A program made the position numbers and the translations under genes. From Paramecium pentaurelia (Eukaryota; Ciliophora; Oligohymenophorea; Peniculida; Parameciidae), in contig CAJJDO010000023.1 in the NCBI GenBank assembly GCA_905183005.1, positions 205,566 to 269,565 of the forward strand: DNA of 64,000 bases, written 5' to 3'. Below, piece after piece: positions 48,793 to 59,350 of this stretch (position 1 is the first letter of the stretch; every line of letters starts with the position of its first letter). The notes under the pieces were generated by a model. The model did no database searches and was not told the DNA's origin. It saw only the letters and a program-made list of their open reading frames with translations.

Positions 48793-49130
48793 TAAAATAT
48801 ATATATATATAACAAATAAATAATATTAATTATTTTTTAGACAACCAAAAATTCACAAATTTATGCTATTTAAACTTGCTTTTAATATTGCAACAATATA
48901 AATAAAGATTTATTCAATCCAAAACCAATTTAAAATATCAAATTAAAAAAAGTATTTAAAATCCTACATTATTTTTTTTTGTATTCATATTAAATCAATA
49001 TAGGTTTGATTGTTAATATGGAATCTTACTCTAATTTTTGATATCGTATTTATTTAATAAAATTTGAAATATCCCATAATACAATGAATTCTATAACTTT
49101 GATAAATAATAAAATTAATATCATAAGAGG
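48793..49130. other. Intergenic AT-rich region
   Basis: This 338-bp spacer lies between the divergent WDR74 gene and the pseudokinase gene. It includes a (TA)n run near 48,800. No coding or RNA signal is seen. Confidence 0.5.
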
Positions 49131-50596
49131 ATGATGAAATCATTAAAGAAAGACATCTAAAATCTATATCCATAATTTAATATAGTAGAAGTGCTTCGAT
49201 GTAATAAATTCAAAAAAACTATTATCCTTAAAAGAGTTAATAAACATTACATTTTAAGGTTATACAGTTTAGAGGAAGTTAATAAGAATAAAGTAACTTC
49301 TTTAATATAATTCATTGATAAACTATCTAAGACATTTAATCCTCATATAGTTAAATTTTATGAAGCTTCACACGATGCAAATAATACTTATTTAGGGTAT
49401 TTTAATGTATAATTTAAAAGAGTAATAAGTTAATATCATGACACTCAATATTAATGTCCATTAAATGAATAGGAAATCCTTAATGTTCTAATTTAGGTAT
49501 TATAAAATGAAATTTTTAGATTTGTTCAGCACTTGAATTATTTCATCCTAAGAATCCACATGGTAAAATTAGTTTATCAAATATATTTTGCTCTTAACAA
49601 ACTACAATATTGGGAGAAATGAATATTTTATATAATCTTCATTAAGAAAACTATTAAGATATATATTTATTAGCTCCAGAATTTATAAAATTAAGAATAT
49701 ATGATAGTAGATCTGATATATGGATGCTTGGAATTTTGGTTTATTAATTAATGTTTAAAGAATAGCCTTTTAAAGCAAATAATATAAATGTTTTACATAA
49801 ATAAATATTAAAAGGGATTAAATTTACATATCATCCATAATATAGTCTAAATTTAAATAATTTATTAAGATTATTATTGTGTTATGATCCTGAACTAAGA
49901 CCATCTATTAGTTCAATTAAACTTTTCGCTGAATAAGCCTTGTTGAGCCCAGAAAAATTTGATATTTTCTAAATATTACCAAAATATAAGGTTGAATAAA
50001 TTATAGTACAACAAAAGAAAAAAGAAGAAGAAAGACAAAATGTAAGGGGAAATTCAATTTATCTGAATGAACAAGCTTTGAAATATCCTTCATTTAAACC
50101 TTCAAAGATTTTAAAATCAGATAAGAAAATTAAATTTACAAATCCATCTCCTCAACATTAAGGAGAGAACTTTAGTAATAATGATAATTGTTTAGATATA
50201 AAATAATAATTTCCAACTTTACAGATGGAATAGATAGAGAGCAAAAAGAATTTATCTTTTACTGAGAAATACTCTTAATCATCAAAAAAGAAACTCAATT
50301 TTACATAGAGTTCTTAAAAATAATAAAAAAGAAATTAGGATTTTCTTTATCCTGTTTAATTACCTAAAGTTTTATAATATTCATTTAGTAAGATTACATT
50401 TGGAAATGAATTAAGTCCTATGAAATAAAAAGATTAGTATTATTTATTGATATTTTTTAGATAAATTGGATTTACAAATAAATTGAATCAATATTCAGAT
50501 AAAAATTTTGAATCTAAAATTACTAGATCTCCTCCAAAAATATTAATACGTTCACATATTGAATCAGCTTCAAGATCTTTCAGTTAACGATAATGA
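49131..50596 (+). CDS. Pseudokinase (divergent protein kinase fold)
   Basis: The protein starts MMKSLKKDIQNLYPQFNIV. The fold is seen in FKKTIILKRVNKHYILRLYS (N-lobe), ALELFHPKNPHGKISLSNIF (catalytic-loop position), then TTILGEMNILYNLH in place of DFG, and IYLLAPEFIKLRIYDSRSDI with WMLGILVYQLMFKEQPF (APE and helix F intact). The HRD aspartate and the DFG aspartate are both gone (HGKIS, LGE), so it should not phosphorylate. HGKISLSN retains the loop shape. The C-terminal half is disordered, Lys/Ser/Gln-rich, with SFTEKYSQSSKKKLNF. At least two introns (near 49,400 and 49,500) are required. Confidence 0.75.
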
Positions 50597-50802
50597 TAAT
50601 TTATGTTTATATTTAAAGTACTTCAAACTTGCAATGATTAATTTGAGTTTGTTATGAAATTAAATAAAATTATTATAAAAATAAATAAATTAAAATTTGC
50701 TCTAATTTTAATTATATTTGAGACAATTATATTATTTTAATAAAGCATTTATTGAATACTAGTAAAATATAATATTTAATATTATAATTAAATAATTAAC
50801 AT

Positions 50803-52354
50803 ATGATTTAAGCTGATTCTGATTCAAGTAGAAGAGTGGCATACTTTTATAATAGATTGATAGGAAAATTTCATTATGGTAAGGAACATCCTATGAAACC
50901 TAAACGTATCGCAATGGCTCATAGCTTAATAGTAAATTTTGGGTAGTTGAAAAATATATAAAGATAGACTCTATAGATCATTGGATGTATATTTGATAAG
51001 AGAAGCATAATTAGAAGAGTTAAAAAAGTTTCATGATCCTGAATATATAACTTATTTAAGTTAGTATATGAGTGACAATAAGGTAAATTTTGTAAAAGAA
51101 TATTGTTCAACAAATAATGATGGTGTAATACCTGAAAATTTATTGGAAGAATATAGATTAATAACTAAATGGAGTCAAAATAAAAATACAAAAAATCTGA
51201 ATGCTGAATATAAAGTAGGAGACTCAGCAGATAATCCTACTTTTTCAGGACTTTTCTCTTATTGTTAATTCAGTGCAGGTGCAAGTATAGATTGTGCCCA
51301 TACTATTTTAACTGGATAGGCAGATATAGCAATTAATTGGTCAGGAGGATTACATCATGCTAAGAAGAAAGAGGCTGCTGGATTCTGTTATATAAACGAT
51401 ATAGTTTTGTGTATTTTAGAGTTATTAAGAATTTATGTTCGAGTATTGTATGTAGATATTGATTGTCATCATGGTGATGGAGTTGAAGAAGCATTTTATT
51501 TAACAAATAGAGTTATGACTTTATCATTTCATTAATATGGAGATGATTTCTTTCCTGGAACTGGATAATTGAATTCAGTAGGATTAGGAGTAGGTAGATA
51601 TTATGCAGTTAATGTTCCATTAAAACCAGGAATTTCTGATGGACCTTATTTAGATTTATTTAAGAAAGTTACCAGCAGAGTCATGGAAACTTTTCGTCCT
51701 GATTGTGTTGTTGTATAATGTGGTGCAGATTCTTTGTCTTTGGATTAATTAGGAGCTTTGAATTTATCTATCAAGTAAAAATTAAATTATACTATTTAAA
51801 AAGAGGACATGGATAATGCATTACCTATATGAAATAATTTGGAGTTCCATTAATCCTTTTAGGAGGAGGAGGTTATACAATTTAAAATGTGTCTCGATGT
51901 TGGGCTTATGAGACAGGAATATGTTTAGGATAATCTATAGATGAGGTAATAAAATTATTAATTAAATTTAGCCTATTCCAACTAACGATATTTATTACAA
52001 AAATTATCGTGGAGATTTTCATTTACACTTTCCAATTCAAGAAAATGTTGAAAACAAAAATAAAGCTGAAGATTTAAATAAAATTGTATCTTAGGTGTAT
52101 GATCATTTGAAAAACTTAGAAAATGCACCAGGAATTCATTTTCATGATGTTCCATATTCATTTTATCCAAATATGGATTTGGAAAATGATGAAGACAATA
52201 AACTAAGTATTATTTTTAATAATTATTAATAGATATGGATATGAAATAGGAAATATCTTTAGGTGAATTAGAATAAGAATTAGGGATATCTGATGAAGCT
52301 AATGCAATCTCAGTTAATTCTGGTTCTAGAAAATTACATTCAAAAGAAATATGA
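50803..52354 (+). CDS. Class I histone deacetylase (RPD3/HDAC1-like)
   Basis: About 440 residues. The start MIQADSDSSRRVAYFYNR leads to GKFHYGKEHPMKPKRIAMAH. Catalytic elements follow in order: INWSGGLHHAKKKEAAGFCY (tandem histidines), YVDIDCHHGDGVEEAF (zinc Asp/His), MTLSFHQYGDDFFPGTG, VVVQCGADSLSLDQLG (second zinc Asp) and LGGGGYTIQNVSRCWAYET (transition-state tyrosine). All zinc ligands are intact. Introns include a 25-nt one after VNFG near 50,940. The C-terminus is acidic (ELEQELGISDEANAIS). It removes acetyl groups from histone lysines in nuclear corepressor complexes. Confidence 0.93.
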
Positions 52355-52743
52355 ATTTGTTATATATATATATATTTATTTATATTCATAATTTTATCAT
52401 TTTTTATTATCATCCTTCTAAGTCATTATGATTTCTAATATCTTTTTAATTAAAAATAGATTAATCTTAATTGATAAAAATATTTTTATCTTAATTAATT
52501 TTCAAAATCAGAGATATCAAATTCAATACATTTAAATCTTTACTTATATTTTTATAAATTATTAATTTTTAGTGATAAATTAAATAGTTCTTAAAATATA
52601 TTTATAATAATATTTTGTTTTATTCTCCTCTATTTTTGTTAATAAATCTTAAAGCAATTCACTATGATAAAATTTATCCTTAATAATTAATTGATTATAA
52701 AAATAAAAAGTAAATAATAAAAAAATTTAAGATTACCTATATT
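52355..52743. other. Intergenic AT-rich region upstream of the duplicated block
   Basis: This stretch lies between the HDAC stop and the first copy of the duplicated segment. It is AT-rich, with a (TA)n run near 52,360, and I see no gene, tRNA or clear repeat in it. Confidence 0.5.
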
Positions 52744-53835
52744 CAACAAATAATACATTTTTCTAATTTTCTGTATTAAATATAGTATATCATGATTTTA
52801 AGATTTAAGAGCTCTAGACTCCGAAAAATCATGTCAACTTCCTACGATTTAATTATTTATTACTTGAGGATAAGTCAATATTTATTTCAGTTTTTAGAAT
52901 CTACCTAAAAATCTTTAACCTTTAAAATTATTAATTTTAATTAAGACTTTTTGAAGCAAAAGTGTAATGAAATTTATTATTTTCTCTTATTGTTATAGTG
53001 CAACATTAATTTGAATCTAAATTATGATAAATATATATCTCATACATACTAATACATCTTTTTTTTGAGTATAATCTTCATAAAATGAATCCTTATTGAT
53101 ATTTTAATTAAATATATATATTAAACTAAATTTCATATTAATAACTTAGAACTTAAAATTTAAAAAATAGATAAACTTACTTTTATTAAAACTCATCATT
53201 ATTTGAATTATGCAACTTAAATCAATGAAAATGTATACTTAACTATTTTAAAATTAACATCATCTAACTTAAAAAGTATAAATATCTTACAAATTTCTTA
53301 AATCAAATTAAGTTTCAATCAAGAAAGCCAGGATCTTAAAATCATGTAATCAATATAATTCAATTAATTTTACCTTAAAAAGAAGTTCCTATATTTTATT
53401 ATGATATAAATTGCAATTACTAAGATTTAAAATAATAATTTTATTTAATCTTATATCATCCATCAAACTAGGAAATCAAAAAATAATGTAATTATATATA
53501 AAAAATAAATAAAAATTTAGATTAAATATTCAATATAAACTAAGATGATAATGTCAAATTTAATTAAGTATTGCATACTTGAATTATATTAAATGATCAA
53601 TATAAATTATTTAATCATAATTATTGGCACTATTTTAATTCTACATTAATCATATTTTAAGTAATAATTAATTATGTTTATCCATAAGATTATAACATAA
53701 TGCTATAAATAGAGCATATTCAAGATTCATACTGTTAAATATAAATAAATTAATATATGTATACTATTTGCCATCATTTAATCACTCAAGCTTATAATTC
53801 TTGGTTGATTCTTGCTTTTCCATCTTAGGTCAATT
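52744..53835. repeat. Direct repeat copy A, 1,092 bp
   Basis: This block begins CAACAAATAATACATTTTTC and ends CATCTTAGGTCAATT. It reappears, offset by 1,093 bp, at 53837..54928 with no difference that I can find by eye. Most of it is non-coding AT-rich sequence. The last 50 bases match the 3' end of the Alba gene beside copy B. Copy A ends exactly at the single N. Confidence 0.9.
53786..53835 (-). pseudogene. Truncated 3' end of the Alba gene in copy A
   Basis: On the minus strand these bases encode the last 15 or so residues of the Alba protein (ending KARINQELQA and TGA), as at 54879..54928. The reading frame is cut by the N at 53,836, so no functional gene can exist here. It is best read as a by-product of the duplicated assembly segment, not a true pseudogene. 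Confidence 0.75.
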
Positions 53836-53836
53836 N
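53836..53836. other. Single ambiguous base N at the repeat junction (assembly join)
   Basis: This is the only non-ACGT base in the window. It lies exactly between the two copies of the 1,092-bp repeat, which is where two contig ends that share the same sequence would be joined. Confidence 0.95.
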
Positions 53837-54928
53837 CAACAAATAATACATTTTTCTAATTTTCTGTATTAAATATAGTATATCATGATTTTAAGATTTA
53901 AGAGCTCTAGACTCCGAAAAATCATGTCAACTTCCTACGATTTAATTATTTATTACTTGAGGATAAGTCAATATTTATTTCAGTTTTTAGAATCTACCTA
54001 AAAATCTTTAACCTTTAAAATTATTAATTTTAATTAAGACTTTTTGAAGCAAAAGTGTAATGAAATTTATTATTTTCTCTTATTGTTATAGTGCAACATT
54101 AATTTGAATCTAAATTATGATAAATATATATCTCATACATACTAATACATCTTTTTTTTGAGTATAATCTTCATAAAATGAATCCTTATTGATATTTTAA
54201 TTAAATATATATATTAAACTAAATTTCATATTAATAACTTAGAACTTAAAATTTAAAAAATAGATAAACTTACTTTTATTAAAACTCATCATTATTTGAA
54301 TTATGCAACTTAAATCAATGAAAATGTATACTTAACTATTTTAAAATTAACATCATCTAACTTAAAAAGTATAAATATCTTACAAATTTCTTAAATCAAA
54401 TTAAGTTTCAATCAAGAAAGCCAGGATCTTAAAATCATGTAATCAATATAATTCAATTAATTTTACCTTAAAAAGAAGTTCCTATATTTTATTATGATAT
54501 AAATTGCAATTACTAAGATTTAAAATAATAATTTTATTTAATCTTATATCATCCATCAAACTAGGAAATCAAAAAATAATGTAATTATATATAAAAAATA
54601 AATAAAAATTTAGATTAAATATTCAATATAAACTAAGATGATAATGTCAAATTTAATTAAGTATTGCATACTTGAATTATATTAAATGATCAATATAAAT
54701 TATTTAATCATAATTATTGGCACTATTTTAATTCTACATTAATCATATTTTAAGTAATAATTAATTATGTTTATCCATAAGATTATAACATAATGCTATA
54801 AATAGAGCATATTCAAGATTCATACTGTTAAATATAAATAAATTAATATATGTATACTATTTGCCATCATTTAATCACTCAAGCTTATAATTCTTGGTTG
54901 ATTCTTGCTTTTCCATCTTAGGTCAATT
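53837..54928. repeat. Direct repeat copy B, 1,092 bp
   Basis: The second copy of the block at 52744..53835. It runs on without interruption into the body of the Alba gene, so copy B is the one with the natural right flank, while copy A has the natural left flank toward the HDAC gene. Confidence 0.9.
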
Positions 54929-55237
54929 GTAAAATGATAACCAATTTCACTCTTTTTCTTCCTTCAATATCGGCTGTGAAAGAATTAATTTTAGATATTG
55001 TAATTAAACCTAGAGGATAAGATTTTTAATACCTTATCTCTACAAATTCTCAGCTACTCTAACACTGATCTTTGTGGCTTCACCTAATGCATGTAATTCA
55101 ACATTATTGAATTTCTTCAAAAATATTTTAGCAATGAAAATGAATTCCTTTGCAGTCTTCTTTGATGAAACATGTAATTAGTTATCTGTTGGATCCAACT
55201 TTTATTTTTAAGGTCTTTAAGCTTATTAAGTGTTCAT
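54879..55237 (-). CDS. Alba-domain nucleic-acid-binding protein
   Basis: About 110 residues with one 23-nt intron. The start is MNTQQAQRPQKQKLDPTDN. The Alba pattern is clear: HVSSKKTAKEFIFIAKIFLK, then FNNVELHALGEATKISVRVA and ENLQRQGLITISKINSF, followed by GRKRVKLVIILQL and a short tail KARINQELQA. Alba-family proteins bind RNA or DNA; eukaryotic members include the Rpp20/Rpp25 subunits of RNase P/MRP. Which branch this is cannot be told from the sequence alone. Its last 50 bases are duplicated before the N at 53,836. Confidence 0.85.
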
Positions 55238-55576
55238 TATTTATTTAAAAAAATAAATATCTAATTTTAATATAATTGCAATATAATTGGAATATAAATT
55301 ATTAAACCTTCTATATTTTATAAATTGGACATATTCTTTGCTTATAATCATCTTTGCAATCAATTTTACATTAATCATTATTTTTTCATCTATCTAATCA
55401 TCTTGAAAGTCAAAAACTTAATTCATGTTCAATATTATTCACTTAAAGCATATATATAATACTATATTAATGATTTATGTATAAACTATTATATTCTAAC
55501 ATAGAATAATATGATAAATTATAAAATTATAATACGTGTAAGTTATTATGAAAAATAAAAAAATAAAAAAAAAATA
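55238..55576. other. Intergenic AT-rich region
   Basis: A 339-bp spacer between the Alba gene and tRNA-Ala. I see AT-rich sequence, including an A-run directly flanking the tRNA that reads as the T-run of a Pol III terminator on the minus strand. Confidence 0.5.
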
Positions 55577-55649
55577 TGGAGCAACCGAGCTTCGATCTCA
55601 GCGCCTCATGCATGCTAAGCATACGCTCTACCAAATGAGCTATTACCCC
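55577..55649 (-). tRNA. tRNA-Ala (anticodon AGC)
   Basis: A 73-nt cloverleaf on the minus strand without an intron. The acceptor stem is GGGGTAA with TTGCTCC, discriminator A. The D arm is GCTC-ATTTGGTA-GAGC. The anticodon arm is TATGC-TTAGCAT-GCATG, with AGC at positions 34-36. The T arm contains ATCGAAG. CCA is not encoded. The minus-strand downstream side is a T-rich run, which fits Pol III termination. Confidence 0.93.
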
Positions 55650-55937
55650 ACGTTCAAATATTCTATAATCATCATCTACATAAAAACCTGCATTTTTTTA
55701 AGTTAATGTGTTTTAACAAATTTTCTATATAATTTAATTAATAATGCTTTTCAATTAATTACATTTGATCATTAATCTTCATTTTAATTAATTTAATCTA
55801 AAAGAATATATCATTTCATGATTTAAACTATTTTTTTTATTGATTGGATATAAAATGTAATTCAAATTTAAATTTGACGGAAAAATGATTAATCAATAAT
55901 AATTTTTGTTTTATTTTTTTTCCCTCATTTTAAAATA

Positions 55938-56327
55938 ATGGCTCGTACCAAAGAAGGTAAAGAAATGTCAAAGAAAAGTATTGCTAAAACATCAGGAAAA
56001 AAAATGAAATCTAAAAGAAAGGAAAGAAAACCACATAGATTCAGACCAGGAACAGTTGCTTTAAAAGAAATCAGGAAATTTCAAGAAAGCTCTCGTTTAT
56101 TAATAAGGAAGATTCCTTTTTAGAGATTAATAAGAGAGATAGCAGGAGTTAATGAAAAAGAAATGAGATTCTAAAGTAGCGCCATATTTGCCTTATAAGA
56201 GGCAACAGAAGCATTTATAGTTAATCTCTTAGAAGATAGTGTTCTTTGTGCACATCATGCCAAAAGAATGACTGTCATGCAAAGAGATATCAATTTAGCA
56301 AGAAGAATTAGAGGAGATGAATTTTGA
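55938..56327 (+). CDS. Divergent histone H3 variant
   Basis: 129 residues with no intron, starting MARTKEGKEMSKKSIAKTSG. The histone-fold part is recognisable: KPHRFRPGTVALKEIRKFQ, RLLIRKIPFQRLIREIAG, RFQSSAIFALQEATEAFIV, HAKRMTVMQRDINLARRIRG and DEF. The tail starts ARTK (K4 kept). It is then seven residues shorter than canonical H3 and lacks both ARKS motifs that hold K9 and K27, using KSIAK and KSKRKERK instead. Loop 1 (AGVNEKEMRF) has the canonical length, so the insertion typical of many CenH3 proteins is absent. It is a functional-looking single-copy gene in this window. Its role is unknown. Confidence 0.9.
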
Positions 56328-56442
56328 TTTTATTTCATAATATATATTATGATACCTTCAAACTCATGATTGTAATAAGATCAAAGATACAATTAAACTA
56401 TATAATATATATCAAAAGCATCTGCAAAAATGAGTATCAAAA

Positions 56443-56640
56443 TCAATCCAACAAATTATCTCTCTTATTATATATTTCCTTTTACACCAAGATCTCTTAC
56501 TCTGGTATTAATGATTTCATAATGATATCAGATTTAAATATACTAATTGCATGAATTTCAACACTTACTATAAATGTTCCATAATCTACAATTAAATCTA
56601 AAAGATTAATTTAATTAATACTAGGCAAAACTACATCCAT
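56443..56640 (-). CDS. Short unassigned ORF, possibly part of a broken or mis-spliced gene
   Basis: An open frame of 65 residues under the ciliate code, starting MDVVLPSINQINLLDLIVD and ending NKRDNLLD and TGA. Immediately upstream (minus strand, near 56,730-56,650) another frame reads MHFDLDNIVNAGETNKLKIS and LFLGL. The two would make a plausible single protein, but I find no valid GT...AG pair to join them. It may be a small gene with an unrecognised intron or one damaged by an indel. The rest of 56,328-56,979 is AT-rich without other signals. Confidence 0.35.
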
Positions 56641-56979
56641 TGTCACTCCTATAAGCCTAAAAATAAAGAGATCTTTAGTTTATTTGTTTCTCCTGCATTA
56701 ACTATATTATCAAGATCAAAATGCATTTTATTTTATTTATTAATCAAAATTACTTATAATGAATTAAAACTTATAAGTAATTATCATACTCATTGCAAAT
56801 ACTTCTTATTAACTTTTCATTATTAAAGTAATTTTGTTTTACTTTTATTAATTTAAATTAATTTTATCTTTAGTTAGAACAATAAAATTCAATTTATCCT
56901 TTAATTTAAAGATATTAACAACTTTATTCATAAGATATAAAAATAATTGCATTTACAATAATAATTATAATAAAATAAA

Positions 56980-59237
56980 TCAATAAAAGATACCTTAAAC
57001 AAAATATTGATATTTATCATACCATTTAGCTCTCCAATTATCTATAGATGAATTAATGATGCTAGAATATAATTTAAGAGATTCTACTTTTAACAGATTA
57101 TATTTAGATTTGTATTATCTTCATATTAAAAAAATCTTTCTTCTAATTGAGTTATAGATTTATCTCCTCTTTTAAAACAAGGCATATAATTCTTTTGTCC
57201 AGAATACCTATAAAATTAATTTATAATTAATTACATCATTTTTACAAGTAATAATATTCTATCACTATGTTTTCTAAGAGCCATGAAACCTTTATAAAAT
57301 AGTTCTCTGAATTTTTTAAATAAATCACTTTAAACTCCACCAAGTATTTCTATATATTCACTTAATAACTTAAATGGAACTTTATTTTCAATTTCGATTC
57401 CCTTTCCTGGTGCATTTCCCAAAAAAAATCCAAAATCTATATGAACTAAATGGCCATCTCTTTTTAATAATATATTCCCATTGTGTCTATCTTTAAGTTA
57501 TAGAATATAGCAGGCAAGAGAATATCCAACTAAGCTATGCAGGAAATTGGTTCGATGACGATCACTAAAGTTATCACTAATAATCGAACAGATATACTGA
57601 TTACTCGAAGAATTAGGCTAATGTTTATTATCTATTCCATAACTATCGTTTTAATGAATCAATTGTAATAGCATCTTTCACCATTTCAATTAATCCATAA
57701 TTGGGTCCCAAGGATATTACTTCATAAATTGATAATCTCATAGGTAGATCTTCAATACTAAAGATTTAATCTATAGTTGATAAAAGTTGCATAGCAAACT
57801 ACTCCTATTTTAAATTATCACCTGATTTCACAATAAGATGAACCAATCGCCAGGATTTAAGATTACCAAATAGAGATTATTCCTTAATTCTTTACTCCTA
57901 ATCTTTTGCTGATTCCCCAAATAAATATTGTCCATCCTCTCCAAGTAGGATACTTTTTTATTTTATTTCATTTATAAATGAACTGGCAACACTTACAAAA
58001 TCTTCATTATTTTCTTTTTAAAATGATTAATAAACACTCTTTTATACAACATCTTCATCATTATCAGGACAATAAAATTATACAGTTGGTGTTTCATCAA
58101 TTATATCTTCATCAATAATTTATAGAGGTTATTATACTGAGATATTATGAACATTTGGATCTAATCATAAATTTATCAAATACATTTTGCTTAATCAACA
58201 TGAATAGACCCATTTATTGACATTTTCTATTAGAGAAATGATTTATGTAGAGTAATTGCTTCTGATTATTTCAAATCATTCTGCTAATCCTTTTCAACAT
58301 CAGGTCTGTATATTTCTAGACAAATATAGAAAGGTGATCTTTCTTTGGTAGAAAATACTTTGCTTTCTGATGCTACTATATTTAAGACTACATAATTTCT
58401 TATTTAATCTTTAACAAAAGGTATGTATACAGAAGATGGTAGATTCTGATTAATTCTTTGTAGATCTGCCTTTAAAGATATTATTTATGGATAAGCTAGA
58501 TAAAGTCTAATTAAATATTTAATATACCTTTCAGATATACGTATTATATCATTCCAGAAATTGATAGTAGAAGAGAATCCTGAATTTAATTCATTAGTTT
58601 ATTCATCTCCATTTATTGAAGTGTATTATTATATATTAATTTCAGAAGCATTAAGTTTAGGTGTTGATTAATCATATCCTGCAGTTCCATAAATTTAAAT
58701 GACTTCTTTATAAGGATTATGAGAAACAAATTCTTATCCATTTATTAAATATTCATCTCCATATTGTTTTTTCATTAAATTAGTATATAGATCCAAAAAT
58801 TTGATTACTTCTTTTAAATTTATGACCTTTTTATTAACAATTTATGATAAGGATTTTAATTAAAAGTATGTCAAATGAGCAAAAAAAAAGTTATTTTAAC
58901 ATACATTTATTAGGAAATTTATTAATTCTTTATGATTATCTCTAAATACCAAATAATTGATAAATTATGGTATATAATATTCCAAATCATCTCTTTTTTA
59001 ACTCAACCAGTTTGGATTCAATCTCACCTTTTCTAAATTAGTTTTAATAACTTCAATATCCAAACCACCTTTATATAATTATAATAGCACTCCATTAGTA
59101 TTTAATACATCACCCTAAATAAAATAATATATTACTTCATCATCTATAACATGATTTGCAAAAAAAGATTCTGAATTTCTTCTTCTATTCACTATACAAC
59201 AATAATTAGTATCGTCATTTATATTAGAATAATTCAT
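56980..59237 (-). CDS. Phosphatidylinositol 4-kinase, beta type
   Basis: About 700 residues, starting MNYSNINDDTNYCCIVNRR. The N-terminal half is helical (lipid-kinase accessory-like) with SVYIPFVKDQIRNYVVLNIV. The catalytic half contains LVHLIVKSGDNLKQEQFAMQ, DLPMRLSIYEVISLGPNYGL, LQLKDRHNGNILLKRDGHLV, then HIDFGFFLGNAPGKGIE (DFG-like) and KHSDRILLLVKMM. It ends SSIINSSIDNWRAKWYDKYQ before YFVQGIFY and TGA. The order and the DRHNGN / DFGFFLG pair fit PI4KB, which makes PI4P on Golgi membranes. A 28-nt intron just before the DRHRTN helix is needed. Confidence 0.88.
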
Positions 59238-59350
59238 GTCAATTTCTTAATTTATTTATGATTATTTGTATAAAATACATTAGAAGTTCTATATTTATTC
59301 AACTATTAATAGATTTTATTTATATTAAAATAATCATATAATAAAAGTAA

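Noticed and set aside
52744..54928. The repeat as a transposon or CRISPR-like array
   Set aside because: There are only two copies, no terminal inverted repeats, no transposase and no spacer pattern. The N between the copies points to an assembly join.
55938..56327. H3 variant as centromeric CenH3
   Set aside because: Loop 1 has canonical length and the fold keeps H3-type residues (FQRLIREIA, RFQSSA). Many CenH3 proteins have a longer loop 1. The idea is not excluded but is not supported.
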